Positions 30,835 through 42,449 of a stretch of 64,000 bases of DNA are shown piece by piece. The DNA is taken from positions 6,511,043 through 6,575,042 of the forward strand of contig OX328131.1 in the NCBI GenBank assembly GCA_946811695.1, in the 5' to 3' direction. The position numbers and the translations under genes are program-made. Numbering within the stretch: position 1 is the stretch's first letter; the number at the start of each line of letters is the position of its first letter. The notes below the pieces were generated by a model. The model saw only the letters and a list, made by a program, of their open reading frames with translations, ran no database searches and was not told where the DNA came from. This stretch comes from Gonocerus acuteangulatus (Eukaryota; Arthropoda; Insecta; Hemiptera; Coreidae).

Positions 30835-31030
30835 TGATGGCAAGGAAAATGTCAAATAGGGGCCGGCCTAAAGGAAAACCTCGTATCCTGACAGATATTC
30901 CTGAAAAGCTAATTATTGAAGGAGAAAAAAAAACGAAAGCACCACCCTAAACGTAAGACACCACATTCTGCTACTGACACCGAAATTTCTTCAGGAGAAA
31001 GTGACGTTGATCTGTCTGATAAATGTTGTG
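30835..31030 (+). pseudogene. pogo-like transposase C-terminal remnant (copy B)
   Basis: Reads NRGRPKGKPRILTDIPEKL and IIEGEKK. After a shift in the A-run it continues with KRKHHPKRKTPHSATDTE and SSGESDVDLSDKCCE. The same peptide string, more broken, occurs at 61560-61810. A proline/lysine-rich linker followed by an acidic SGESD segment is typical near the end of pogo/Tigger-type transposases. Catalytic residues are absent. Inactive. Confidence 0.6.
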
Positions 31031-31116
31031 AGTAAAGTCAATAATCAGCAAAAATTTGAAAGTATAATTTTCAGCAAGCAATTCTGTGACCTGTAAGGCC
31101 TTTATTGAAATAAGAG

Positions 31117-31118
<2 letters not shown>

Positions 31119-31161
<43 letters not shown>
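31119..31161. repeat. (TA)n microsatellite
   Basis: TA tract followed by the T-run of a minus-strand SINE. Confidence 0.9.
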
Positions 31162-31166
<5 letters not shown>

Positions 31167-31313
31167 TTTTTTTTTTTTTTTAACGGCGCATCGACAAATC
31201 TTGGCCAATAGCGCCGACATCCAGGGTACAGCCAGGGATTTTCTCAGCGAGCCCTGAGATGAGAAAATTCCTGTCGCCGGTGGGGATCGAACCCACCATC
31301 TCCCGCTTATGAA

Positions 31314-31317
<4 letters not shown>
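31162..31317 (-). mobile_element. tRNA-derived SINE, head truncated
   Basis: T-run, AACGGCGCATCGACAAATCT, TTGGCCAATAGCGCCGACAT, the body, and CGGTGGGGATCGAACCCACC, ending at AATCTA where a (TA)n tract replaces the first part of the tRNA head. Shares tail and body with 18212-18431. Confidence 0.85.
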
Positions 31318-31371
<54 letters not shown>

Positions 31372-31460
31372 AAAATTGCTTCAAAACTTCATTTCGTTTA
31401 GTTTTGAAGCAATTCTGTGACCTGTAAGGCCTTTATTAAAATAAGAGAAATATATATATA

Positions 31461-31520
<60 letters not shown>
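31316..31520. repeat. (TA)n tracts around an inverted repeat
   Basis: TA at about 31316-31368 and 31450-31518. Between them is a hairpin, CACAAAATTGCTTCAAAAC paired with GTTTTGAAGCAATTCTGTG (31369-31421), followed by GACCTGTAAGGCCTTTATT. The right half also occurs once at 31070-31115, showing local duplication. Confidence 0.85.
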
Positions 31521-31521
<1 letters not shown>

Positions 31522-32700
31522 CTCCCTAATGATATTTAGCACATCACCAACCCTAGTAATATTCCATTAGCTTGTCCTTCAATAACTCCCAGCTAACCAG
31601 GTTCATCATACTGTTTCGGTGTTAGGTAATCCAGCAGACCTGTCGGTGGCAGATCCCCAGGAGCCTGTCTGTTGTGTAATAACCAACTCCTTTATCGCCA
31701 TCTAGAACAAGGCCTTTTCAGCAGAAAAATATATTAAATCCGTACAAAATTACAGCATATTACAAGAAGAATAAAAGCTATTAGGTTACTTTTCTCTTAT
31801 ATATTATATTTTACATTTTATAAGTAAGAATTAGGCATTTTAATCAACTTTGCTAGCTAACAAGGAAACGTCCCCATGTGTCCGGAGCTGATTTTTATGA
31901 AACTTTGTGTTTTATTAAACACCTGAAAATAATCGATACTTATTAAACATTTTAACAAGGCGAGTACACAGTGATGGGGGTCACCGATTTAGTCCACTCT
32001 TTTTTCTAGTGATTCTACGTCGAAAAATAGTCGACATGTGTCCATTAATTTCGTCCAATGCGCCTTAGGTGCTGAGAAATAAAATAAAATATGTTGAAAA
32101 TGCTTTATTTTATATATTGAGTTTAGAAAATTATATCGACATGATTGTTTCACCAATTCATTCGTTTTAGAAAGTAGATTAAAGAACAAATACAATCGTT
32201 ATACAATAATTTATATTTCGTCATATAAATTTTAAAAATATGCTTACGCTTGCAGTAAACTAACATTTCAGTTTTTTGTTTTTTATTCACGAGTGGAAAC
32301 ATTTTACCAGCATTCGTCCAATGCCTAAAATCAATTAACAGTATTAAAATGTGATTAACTAAAGTAAATTTAGTTTAAATCCATAAATGTGTTAGTTGAA
32401 CCACTATCCTGGGAAATGGATGTTGAAAGGATCATTTTAAGTTGACTTCTTGACAGCTAAACCTGAACCTTGACAAGGCGGAGTTGGGTAGGAGCAGCTA
32501 TTGAAGTTGACAACTTAGAGTTAAACAAAGATAAGAAGTTGTAAGGTGTGAAGTTAGTAGGAGGGCTACGGTGGGACAGTGGTTACAAAGCTAACCTCAG
32601 CCAACTTCAGCAAGTATCTTGCTAGTCTGGTACTGACATACTTGAGAAGTAGGGGGTGGGATCGTTTCCAAGGTCAGAAATACATTTAGGAACATTTATA
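31521..32700. other. No gene recognised
   Basis: No family or frame of note. 32570-32670 (GGGACAGTGGTTACAAAGC ... GTGGGATCGTTTCC) faintly resembles tRNA promoter boxes but does not fold convincingly. Confidence 0.4.
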
Positions 32701-32704
32701 TATA

Positions 32705-32750
32705 TAGAGTAGAACCTCTCATATCCGACCATGACGGGACCGGGTCAGCA
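32705..32750 (+). repeat. Solitary Tigger/pogo-like transposon end
   Basis: TAGAGTAGAACCTCTCATAT CCGACC resembles the TIRs of Tigger-type elements (compare CAGTAGAACTTGGATAATTC at 40645). It is cut by a Rep-A block at 32755. Confidence 0.45.
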
Positions 32751-32754
32751 GAAC

Positions 32755-33768
32755 CTTTTTTGTAGAGCATTTAGTAAGCTTTTTAATGGTATTCTTCCGT
32801 TTCCCAAGATACTCAACCTTTTTCGAGATATTAAGGAAAGTATACAAAGTTACCAAAACTTTTTATTTCTGTTAATAAAATATTTTATTCTAACCCTTCC
32901 TTTACTCTAAACGTAACAAAAATTTCAACATATTAGTGTTGATGAAACTCCAACATGCAGAAAATGTTTCAACTGTATCCCATAATTCTAAGTACCAAAA
33001 TCAAAGACAAAGAACCCTCCCTAGGAAGGACGCTAGGCAGTTGAAAAGCTATATATCTTGGAAATCCATATCTCTAACATTAAATTGTTTTTCTTATTTT
33101 TCTTAACCTGTTTTATTTTCAAATACATTATCCAAAAATAAGCAATTAAAAAATAACAAGGAATAAAAAACAGACAAAAATAACAGTTAGAATAAGCGAA
33201 ATCAATTACTTTTAAGTTTTAAGCTCTTATTTCTCCGATTGACATCGCCTAATCAAAACTTTCATTAGAACCTTTTTTTTTAGAGCAGTTAATAAGCTTT
33301 CTAATGGTATTCTTCCGTTTACCAAGATTCTCAACCTTTTTCGAGATATTAAGGAAAGTAAACAAAGTTAACTCCAAACGTAACAAAAATTTCAACATAT
33401 TAGTTTTGATGAAAGTAGAACATGCAGAAAATGTTTCAACTGAATCCCATGATTCTAAGTACCCAAACCAAAAACGGTATTCAAAAAATATTTTCCCAAT
33501 TTTCTCGAAAACGGTTAAAGCTATCGCCTTGAAAATGGTTTCATTCGTTTTCCTAGCCCAGGAATCATATAAAACGAGTACTTAGAAGCGTATGAACTCA
33601 AAAACGTAAGCGTTACGATTTTTTTTGCGCGAATTTCGCCCCAAACGCCATCTTCCAGTAGGCGGATTTTGCTGGTTAACGAACTTGACCTTTCAAATTG
33701 GACGAAGGATTTTTGTACCAAATTTCATCAAAATCGGACCATTCGTCTTCTATCTAGAGAGCGAACAG

Positions 33769-33825
<57 letters not shown>

Positions 33826-33826
33826 A

Positions 33827-33869
<43 letters not shown>

Positions 33870-34007
33870 AATTTGAACCACCGTTATTTTCGGTCTCTAG
33901 GGGTTCTGAAACGCGAAATTTTCTAGTCGGCACTTCCGGATTGTTTCATTGTATCAACCCTATAAGCGGGGTTCCTCCCTATGGGGGAGGGAGGAACCGC
34001 GCTAAAA
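32755..34007 (-). mobile_element. Rep-A, two inverted copies (one partial, one nearly complete)
   Basis: 32755-33025 is a fragment. 33225-34007 runs from the CTTACTAAATTCTC block through CGTAACGCTTACG and a (TA)n core at about 33773-33867 to the hairpin head GGTTCCTCCCT ... AGGGAGGAACC at 33968-33996, then GCGCTAAAATG. It is the inverse of 1701-2535. Confidence 0.8.
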
Positions 34008-34369
34008 TGATTATTATATTCCAAAGGTTTGTATGAATATTTAGCGTTTAATAAAATTATTAATTTTACTTAGTTAATGATAAAATTATAAAATTAAATA
34101 AGAAAATCTATATATAAAAGTTTCAATTAAAAGTATCGAAAAGCTTCTTCGCCCTCAAGGTTGTGACAGTTCCTTTTTTGCAGGTCAAACTTTGCCACTT
34201 AAAACTACATTTTCAACTCTAAGAGGTTAGAAGTTTCCAGCAAAACTAGGGGAAAGTTGATTGGCGTTTTTATCCCTTAGTATCAATCATTTCGGCGGTC
34301 AGGTTTTATTTTTAAAATATCTTATTTTAAAGAAAAATTGATTCGCCAGTTTTGGGATTTGACCGCACA
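34008..34369. other. No feature recognised
   Basis: AT-rich flank of the 126-bp array. Confidence 0.4.
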
Positions 34370-36522
34370 AATATTCCGTTGTAGGTCAGGATGCTTTGCC
34401 AATATTGTTACAAAGCTGCATTTGACACCTTGTCCAATGAAGTTCTCAGGAAGAAGAAACGAATCAGATAGACACGCTGTACTGGTGTAGGTACCCATAG
34501 TAGGTTGTAGGTTAGGATGCTTTGCCAATATTGTTACAAAGCTGCATTTGACACCTTGTCCAATGAAGTTCTCAGGAAGAAGAAACGAATCAGATAGACA
34601 CGCTGTACTGGTGTAGGTACCCATAGTAGGTTGTAGGTTAGGATGCTTTGCCAATATTGTTACAAAGCTGCATTTAACACCTTGTCCAATGAAGCTCTCA
34701 GGAAGAAGAAACGAATCAGATAGACACGCTGTACTGGTGTAGGTACCCATAGTAGGTTGTAGGTTAGGGTGCTTTCCCAATATTGTTACAAAGCTGCATT
34801 TGACACCTTGTCCAATGAAGCTCTCAGGAAGAAGAAACGAATCAGATAGACACGCTGTACTGGTGTAGGTACCCATAGTAGGTTGTAGGTTAGGGTGCTT
34901 TGCCAATATTGTTACAAAGCTGCATTTGACACCTTGTCCAATGAAGTTCTCAGGAAGAAGAAACGAATCAGATAGACACGCTGTACTGGTGTAGGTACCC
35001 ATAGTAGGTTGTAGGTTAGGGTGCTTTGCCAATATTGTTACAAAGCTGCATTTGACACCTTGTCCAATGAAGTTCTCAGGAAGAAGAAACGAATCAGATA
35101 GACACGCTGTACTGGTGTAGGTACCCATAGTAGGTTGTAGGTTAGGGTGCTTTGCCAATATTGTTACAAAGCTGCATTTGACGCCTTGTCCAATGAAGTT
35201 CTCAGGAAGAAGAAACGAATCAGATAGACACGCTGTACTGGTGTAGGTGCCCATAGTAGGTTGTAGGTTAGGGTGCTTTGCCAATATTGTTACAAAGCTG
35301 CATTTGACACCTTGTCCAATGAAGCTCTCAGGAAGAAGAAACGAATCAGATAGACACGCTGTACTGGTGTAGGTACCCATAGTAGGTTGTAGGTTAGGGT
35401 GCTTTGCCAATATTGTTACAAAGCTGCATTTGACACCTTGTCCAATGAAGCTCTCAGGAAGAAGAAACGAATCAGATAGACACGCTGTACTGGTGTAGGT
35501 ACCCATAGTAGGTTGTAGGTTAGGGTGCTTTCCCAATATTGTTACAAAGCTGCATTTGACACCTTGTCCAATGAAGCTCTCAGGAAGAAGAAACGAATCA
35601 GATAGACACGCTGTACTGGTGTAGGTACCCATAGTAGGTTGTAGGTTAGGGTGCTTTGCCAATATTGTTACAAAGCTGCATTTGACACCTTGTCCAATGA
35701 AGTTCTCAGGAAGAAGAAACGAATCAGATAGACACGCTGTACTGGTGTAGGTACCCATAGTAGGTTGTAGGTTAGGGTGCTTTGCCAATATTGTTACAAA
35801 GCTGCATTTGACACCTTGTCCAATGAAGTTCTCAGGAAGAAGAAACGAATCAGATAGACACGCTGTACTGGTGTAGGTACCCATAGTAGGTTGTAGGTTA
35901 GGGTGCTTTGCCAATATTGTTACAAAGCTGCATTTGACGCCTTGTCCAATGAAGTTCTCAGGAAGAAGAAACGAATCAGATAGACACGCTGTACTGGTGT
36001 AGGTGCCCATAGTAGGTTGTAGGTTAGGGTGCTTTGCCAATATTGTTACAAAGCTGCATTTGACACCTTGTCCAATGAAGTTCTCAGGAAGAAGAAACGA
36101 ATCAGATAGACACGCTGTACTGGTGTAGGTACCCATAGTAGGTTGTACGTTAGGGTGCTTTGCCAATATTGTTACAAAGCTGCATTTGACACCTTGTCCA
36201 ATGAAGTTCTCAGGAAGAAGAAACGAATCAGATAGACACGCTGTACTGGTGTAGGTACCCATAGTAGGTTGTAGGTTAGGGTGCTTTGCCAATATTGTTA
36301 CAAAGCTGCATTTGACACCTTGTCCAATGAAGTTCTCAGGAAGAAGAAACGAATCAGATAGACACGCTGTACTGGTGTAGGTACCCATAGTAGGTTGTAG
36401 GTTAGGGTGCTTTGCCAATATTGTTACAAAGCTGCATTTGACACCTTGTCCAATGAAGCTCTCAGGAAGAAGAAACGAATCAGATAGACACGCTGTACTG
36501 GTGTAGGTACCCATAGTAGGTT
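34370..36522 (-). repeat. 126-bp array, 17 units, open over 730 codons on the minus strand
   Basis: The unit is 42 codons on the minus strand (MGTYTSTACLSDSFLLPENF, then IGQGVKCSFVTILAKHPNLQ and PT). Several differences between units are silent (GGTACC/GGCACC, GGTGTC/GGCGTC, GTC/GTT). Others change Asn/Ser, Ala/Gly, Leu/Val and Asn/Asp. The frame ends at 34322 in unique sequence. I see no signal peptide at the first Met, no known domain, and no splice or promoter signal that I would trust. A coding repeat protein is possible, but a satellite whose period happens to be divisible by three explains it equally well. Confidence 0.9.
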
Positions 36523-36780
36523 TTTAAGTTTTTGTTAAAAACCAATCATTTCAGCAGACTTCTCAAAGCCTAGTTCTTGTTATGTACGGGGAGATTAAAC
36601 CAATGTGGAGAAGCCAACTTCGAATTTTGACTACGGATTCCAAAAGATATTTACTAGTAAAATTCGTAGGGATTTTCCAATTCATTAGGTTATTACGATT
36701 TTATGAACGATTTTTGACGGATTATTTAATAGAAAATGAAGATTTGTTTTTTTTTTTGCCATTTTCAAAGAAATTAATCT
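36523..36780. other. No feature recognised
   Basis: Flank between the array and a long T-run. Confidence 0.35.
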
Positions 36781-36856
<76 letters not shown>

Positions 36857-36985
36857 GCGCATCTACATTTTGGCCATTAGCGCCGGGCTATCTACAGGTT
36901 GCCACCCTTTTCTAATGCCAACAGCACGTGGTCGGTCACCCATTCAGGTACTGACCACGCCCGACGTTGCTTAACTTCGGTGATG
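36781..36985 (-). mobile_element. 5S-derived SINE (minus), head truncated
   Basis: A 75-nt T-run with one C (the poly(A) on minus), GGCGCATCTACATTTTGGCC, TAGCGCCGGGCTATCTACAG, then inverse 5S head (CAGCACGTGGTCGGTCACCC, CGACGTTGCTTAACTTCGG). It stops at GTGAT, where a Rep-C sequence begins. Confidence 0.88.
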
Positions 36986-37165
36986 GCATGCGCGAACGCC
37001 AGCGGACACCTTCTTGTGACACTTTTTTGTAACGCTAGGTCTACCCGATAAACCTATGTAATGTATTATGTAACATATAGTCGTCTTTTTAGTACGTGGC
37101 TACTGCGCATGCGCGAACGCCAGCGGGCACTTTTTTGTAACGTTTTTTCCAGTTTAGTCACCGAT
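36986..37165. repeat. Rep-C copy
   Basis: GCATGCGCGAACGCCAGCGG appears twice here, separated by ATAAACCTATGTAATG and TTTAGTACGTGGCTACTGCG. The right part is shared with 39395-39640 as part of a segmental duplication. Confidence 0.7.
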
Positions 37166-37284
37166 ACAGCATATTTATGCTAAAATTAAATAAATAGGGT
37201 TTAGATTAAGTTATAAAGGTTTACTTTGGATGGGATAATATTGAGAGATAATGTCATTCGTTTATTAGTTAATGCAAAAGCTAT

Positions 37285-37464
37285 TTTATTAACGGCACAT
37301 CAACTATTTGGGCTATTAGCGCCTGGCTATCTACAGGTTGCCACCCTTTTATAATGCCAACAGCACGTGGTCGGTCACCCATTCAGGTACTGACCACGCC
37401 CGACGTTGCTTAACTTCGGTGATCTACGGGAACCGGTGCACTCAACGTGGCTATGGCCGTTGGC
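37285..37464 (-). mobile_element. 5S-derived SINE (minus), full head
   Basis: AACGGCACATCAACTATTTG, TAGCGCCTGGCTATCTACAG, the inverse 5S head, through GATCTACGGGAACCGGTGCA to CTATGGCCGTTGGC. It sits at the same site (after GTTAATGCAAAAGCTATT) as the copy at 39743, so the two are duplicates of one insertion. Confidence 0.9.
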
Positions 37465-37479
37465 TTTTCGAATAATTAA

Positions 37480-37929
37480 AACCCCTTTTTTTTTTTTTTT
37501 TGTTATTTGTTACTTCAACATCCATTTAAAATTTATGAAATAAAGAAATGAAAATATTAATTTATTTTTTATCCATAAATTGGCGAAAATGTACTTGATT
37601 TAGACTTCGCAAGGTAGTATTGCCACTTAATTTAGTGTCATGATGCTGGTTTCTTTCTGTGTGATTTTTTTTCGTTTGCAATTATGTATATTTATTTTTG
37701 AGTGCTGAAGAAGGCTGCCAAAGTGCTGCCGAAACTTCCAATATAGATTTTTCCTTGAAGATCTGACGATGTTTTATCCTAGCGGAATTTCAAGCATCCC
37801 TTGACTTACCATCCGAAATTCATGTTATCTTTATCCTTGATCACAAAAGTTTAATGAGGATGGCATAATATTTATTTGTTTGTTTTTTTTAGTTGCTCAC
37901 AACTCTAGCGAATCAACTGCTTGAACAGA
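37480..37929. repeat. Spacer containing a decayed Penelope terminal repeat
   Basis: 37704-37732 (plus) has CTGAAGA, A, GGCTGCC AAAGT GCTGCC, GAAACTTCC and then CTGACGATGTTTTATCCTAG, a worn copy of the class found at 47278. One stem pair (U-U) is lost. Confidence 0.6.
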
Positions 37930-38168
37930 AGAAACCTATACTTACTTATCAATCAAGATTACTTATCAATTGATGAATAACACATACTTACTTATCAATC
38001 AAGATTACTTATCAATTGATGAATAACACATATTTTTTTATCAATCAAGATTACTTATCAATTGATAAATGACACATACTTACTTATCAATCAAGATTAA
38101 TTATCAATTGATAAATAACACACACTTACTTATCAATCAAGATTACTTATCAATTGATGAATAACATA
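37930..38168. repeat. 46-bp tandem array, 5 units
   Basis: The unit is CACATACTTACTTATCAATC, AAGATTACTTATCAATTGAT, GAATAA, and includes the palindrome TTATCAATTGATAA in some units. Confidence 0.92.
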
Positions 38169-38313
38169 TAGTATGACGGGAACCGTGATATAATAAACTG
38201 CAAAAAATTATATAGCACCGTTAATTTTGATGATACATTATTTAATGTAATAAAATAATTACTTATCTACCGTGACGAACCACAGTTATTCAGCTAGTAC
38301 AATATATAAAACG

Positions 38314-38655
38314 TTCGTCACGCAGGAGCTGCATAACTAATCACTTTCCTCAGAATTGGGTAGGGTCGAGTGCATTCCTGAATAATTTGCTTAAAATAAC
38401 CTATATAGATAAATAAAATAAAAACACAAATAGTTCTGCTGGTGCTAATGACCCTAGCAGTAGAAGCACCCATAAGCAAAAAAAAAAAAAAAAAAAAAGA
38501 AAAAAAAAGTTTTTCTCTTTGGAATTTATTATGAGCACATGTTTCAATTATTAATTTTGCAATTAATTTCCTTCCAGAGTTTTGTGTATGCGCGGTACTA
38601 TACTAAGTAATAAATACACAAAGCTTCACATTTTCGTCTACTGATCTTGATGAAT
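38314..38655 (+). repeat. Rep-B dispersed repeat
   Basis: GTCACGCAGGAGCTGCATAA, CACTTTCCTCAGAATTGGG, TGCATTCCTGAATAATTTGC and TTAATTTCCTTCCAGAG are shared with 58246-58375 and 59088-59335. A piece ending GCACCCATAAGC plus an A-run (38435-38508) interrupts it. No coding sequence or known family recognised. Confidence 0.65.
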
Positions 38656-38689
38656 AAAATATAATAAAAATTACGACTGGCATTGGTAA

Positions 38690-38994
38690 ATAACTACTTT
38701 GGCTCCAGAGTAAACCCCCCCCACCCTCTCAATGAACCAATTTAGTTTATTTTTAAAAAAATATTTTTCTCTTCAGTTGACCACAAGAAATACCGAGTTT
38801 CGTTGGAATATAACAAAAATTAAGGCTAGTATTGGCAAATAACTACTTTGGTTCCGGAGTAACCCCCCCTCCAGATAGACCGATTTTGTTGGTTAACGAA
38901 CTCGTTCAATCGTTTGATGGGGGAATACTATATACCAAGTTTCGTGGTGAAAAAACAAAAACTCTTGCGTGTATCGTGTTAACGGACACATATA

Positions 38995-39061
<67 letters not shown>
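38690..39061 (+). repeat. Rep-F dispersed repeat ending in (TA)n
   Basis: Two modules of about 145 bp, each with a GTAAACCCCCC-like run, a CCGATTTAGTT-like phrase and ACCGAGTTTCGTTGGAATA. It ends GTGTTAACGGACACATATAT and then pure TA (39001-39061). Copies: 46715-47010, 58400-58935, 59430-59912. Confidence 0.7.
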
Positions 39062-39072
<11 letters not shown>

Positions 39073-39334
39073 TAAATATACTAGGTAGGATCGATAAATA
39101 ATCGAAGAAACTTTTCAAAATTTTCGTCATGAGTGCAACCTCAATAGCTACTTTCCTTCGGATGAAAGTGCTAAAACAATTTTACAAGATGTTCATGTTT
39201 TTTGTCATGTGTAGAACTTAACTTTAATTTCTCACACAGTTTCATATCTCTTTTCTGTGGAACAAAATAAAATTAAAATAATAAAAAAAAATCTAATCAA
39301 ATGAAATAATATAATAAAAATATTTCGTTTAGAG

Positions 39335-39742
39335 CCTTCTGCTCAAATTCAGGAACATAAATATGCTTTAGCTGCACCCGACAGACCTATGTAATGTACT
39401 GTATAACATACAGTATTCTTTTTCGTACATGGCCACTGCGCATGCGCGAACGCCAGCGGACACCTTCTTGTGACACTTTTTTTTTTAACGCTAGGTCTAC
39501 CCGATAAACCTATGTAATGTTTTCTATAACATATAGTCGTCTTTCTCGTACATGGCCACTGCGCATGCGCGAACGACAGCGAACACTTTTTTGTAACGTT
39601 TTTTTCCAGTTTAGTCACCGTCAAAGCATATTTATGCTAAAATTAAATAAATAGGGTTTAGATTAAGTTATAAAGGTTTAATTTGGATGGGATAATATTG
39701 AGAGATAATGTCATTCGTTTATTAGTTAATGCAAAAGCTATT
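39335..39742. repeat. Rep-C copy and segmental duplicate of 37.0-37.3 kb
   Basis: Contains two internal CGCATGCGCGAACG phrases. From about 39460 it parallels 37010-37290 base for base with few changes, including TAAATAGGGTTTAGATTAAG and GTCATTCGTTTATTAGTTAA. Confidence 0.75.
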
Positions 39743-39929
39743 TTTTTTTTTTAACGGCGCATCAACTATTTGGGCTATTAGCGCCGGGCTATCAACAGGT
39801 TGCCGCCCTTTTATAATGCCAACAGCACATGGTCGGTCACCCATTCAGGTACTGACCACGCCCGACGTTGCTTAACTTCGGTGATCTACGGGAACCGGTG
39901 TATTCAACGTGGCTATGGCCGTTGGCTGG
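39743..39929 (-). mobile_element. 5S-derived SINE (minus) with target-site duplication
   Basis: T-run, AACGGCGCATCAACTATTTG, TAGCGCCGGGCTATCAACAG, inverse 5S head to GGCCGTTGGC. The 10-bp duplication AAAAGCTATT flanks it (39733-39742 and 39930-39939). Confidence 0.92.
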
Positions 39930-39939
39930 AAAAGCTATT

Positions 39940-40334
39940 GAACCAAAGCAGAATCTTTCTTTTGCCACTTATCGAATCGATCATGTTTTCCTAGAAGTTT
40001 TATATCGAGAATCGCCATAAGATCGATTTGGTCTAATTTTAGACTCGCTATCTAATCAGAACGAAACTCCTTATCTAATTAATGCATTAAGCGTGTGTTT
40101 CTTTCTTCATTTTTCAATCTCAAGGTTTGTGATCTAAACCATTGGAGCATAGAAGTACAAACGAAACTAATCAGATTATATTTATGAAAACATTTTGATC
40201 TTACGTTAACTTATTACCTACTAGCTGTTACCCGGCGTGCCATGCTACACCTACTTTCTGCATCTAAGAAAGCAAAAATAAATTATAAACCAAATAATTA
40301 ATATTAAAATCTAATAACGCAAATCTGTAACTAT
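39940..40334. other. No feature recognised
   Basis: Unassigned. 40222-40262 (TAGCTGTTACCCGGCGTGCC) is shared with 54873 and begins a LINE-tail-like family. Confidence 0.4.
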
Positions 40335-40593
40335 TGTATTTTGAGTCATGGACGATTTTAACCTAGCCTATGACTCTACCCGTGTCAAGACCTATCTGTG
40401 TGCTACGTTTGGTCAAAATCAGTCATAAGGTGTGTATTTGTATAAGGAACAAACATACAGACAGACAGCTGGCAGACGTTTTTGACCTAGCCTATGACAC
40501 TCTCAGTACCATGACCTACCTGTGTGCCAAGTTAGGTCAAAATAGGTCAAATGATGTAGATTTGTATAAGGAACAAACAGACACGTGATTTAT

Positions 40594-40644
<51 letters not shown>
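40222..40644 (+). repeat. Rep-E, LINE-tail-like repeat with (TA)n end
   Basis: AGCTGTTACCCGGCGTGCCA, two modules of TTTTGACCTAGCCTATGACA ... GTTTGGTCAAAATCAGTCA ... TTGTATAAGGAACAAACA, then (TA)n at 40600-40644. Ending in GGTCAAAATCGGTCAAA-like sequence plus a short repeat is common for 3' ends of non-LTR elements, but no RT is attached. Confidence 0.6.
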
Positions 40645-40647
<3 letters not shown>

Positions 40648-41539
40648 TAGAACTTGGATAATTCGAACCCCTGGAGACCGATAAAAAAGTTCGAATTATC
40701 CAAAATTCGAATTACAAAAGTTTTTGAAAATAAAGGGCTAAAAAATCGAACTTTATATTTTCATATTTTAAAAAAATACATTTTATTTAAAGAATAAAAA
40801 ACATTTTATGAATTGATGATTACGTACATAAGTAATAAATAATTTATCAAAAAAGTAAAAATAAAAGTCTATTCTTTTGAAAAAAAGTCGTTTTCATGGG
40901 CAAGAATTTTTTGAGGAAGAAGTGTTAGGAGGAATTCCAAAGTTTTTCGCAATTTCAGATTTTTTTCTTTATTCCTTTTTCAACTTCTTTAATCGCAGCT
41001 ATTTTCTTTGACAACGTTAAAGTATTATAACTTCTAGGCTTCGACATCTTAAATCAACAACTCACAGAACTGCACTGTATACAGGAAATTCAAGGTACAA
41101 ACAAAACAGCAGATCTAGGCACTCATTGACTTATATCTTAATACAAAATGAAGATGGGTTGGTAGGAGGGAATTCTAGGATAAAACGACAGGATGCAACT
41201 ATAACAACCCCTGGAAGGGAGGAAGCGCGACCCACCACTTTCCAGAACTCCTAAAGTCCAAGAACTAGACTATGAGACCGCCGCGCTTCTTGTCCCGGAA
41301 CCCCTACATCCGTATCTTACTATCCTTCTTACCCGAGGGGAGAAGATTTAAGATCAACCGCCTCTCTGTCCACTTCCTATTGGAGGCACAGACTAGTAAA
41401 AAATTCGAATTATCCAAAATTTTATTCGAATTAACCACGATTTTTTTACATTGTTTATGCCCTAAATTCTAGGGACCGAGAGAAATATTCGAATTAAAGA
41501 CGATTTCGAATTATCGAAGTTCGAATTATCCATGTTGCA

Positions 41540-41542
<3 letters not shown>
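40645..41542. mobile_element. Tigger/pogo-like element with TIRs and TA duplication
   Basis: The TIRs CAGTAGAACTTGGATAATTC GAAC (left) and CAGTGCAACATGGATAATTC GAAC (right, inverted) differ at 3 of 24 positions. TA sits at each edge inside (TA)n tracts. A transposase N-terminus remnant is on the minus strand (40895-41047). At 898 bp the element is internally deleted. The interior 41190-41395 is unrelated, more GC-rich sequence. Confidence 0.85.
40895..41047 (-). pseudogene. pogo-type transposase N-terminal helix-turn-helix remnant
   Basis: The minus strand from ATG at 41047 reads MSKPRSYNTLTLSKKIAAIK, EVEKGIKK. After a one-base shift in an A-run it continues KSEIAKNFGIPPNTSSSKN to a stop. 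This matches the first psq-type/CENP-B-like helix-turn-helix of Tigger/pogo transposases (K(x)LTL-EK--II-EVEKG--KS-IA-EFGIP-ST). The remaining DNA-binding half and the DDE catalytic domain are missing. It lies in correct orientation inside the element's TIRs, which supports the family call. Inactive. Confidence 0.75.
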
Positions 41543-41613
<71 letters not shown>

Positions 41614-41652
41614 ACTCCGCAACATTGGCGATTAGCAGGTAACCATGTTGCA

Positions 41653-41714
<62 letters not shown>

Positions 41715-41753
41715 ACTCCGCAACATTGGCGATTAGCAGGTAACCATGTTGCA

Positions 41754-41799
<46 letters not shown>

Positions 41800-41909
41800 A
41801 CTCCGCAACATTGGCGATTAGCAGGTAACCATGTTGCACTGTATATATATATATATATATATATATACCTACTCCGCAACATTGGCGATTAGCAGGTAAC
41901 CATGTTGCA

Positions 41910-41951
<42 letters not shown>

Positions 41952-41990
41952 ACTCCGCAACATTGGCGATTAGCAGGTAACCATGTTGCA

Positions 41991-42028
<38 letters not shown>

Positions 42029-42067
42029 ACTCCGCAACATTGGCGATTAGCAGGTAACCATGTTGCA

Positions 42068-42125
<58 letters not shown>

Positions 42126-42164
42126 ACTCCGCAACATTGGCGATTAGCAGGTAACCATGTTCCA

Positions 42165-42208
<44 letters not shown>

Positions 42209-42247
42209 ACTCCGCAACATTGGCGATTAGCAGGTAACCATGTTCCA

Positions 42248-42299
<52 letters not shown>

Positions 42300-42405
42300 A
42301 CTCCGCAACATTGGCGATTAGCAGGTAACCATGTTGCACTGTATATATATATATATATATATACCTACTCCGCAACATTGGCGATTAGCAGGTAACCATG
42401 TTGCA

Positions 42406-42449
<44 letters not shown>

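Noticed and set aside
32570..32670. tRNA-derived SINE
   Set aside because: Only loose resemblance to A and B boxes, no foldable arms, no tail or target duplication.
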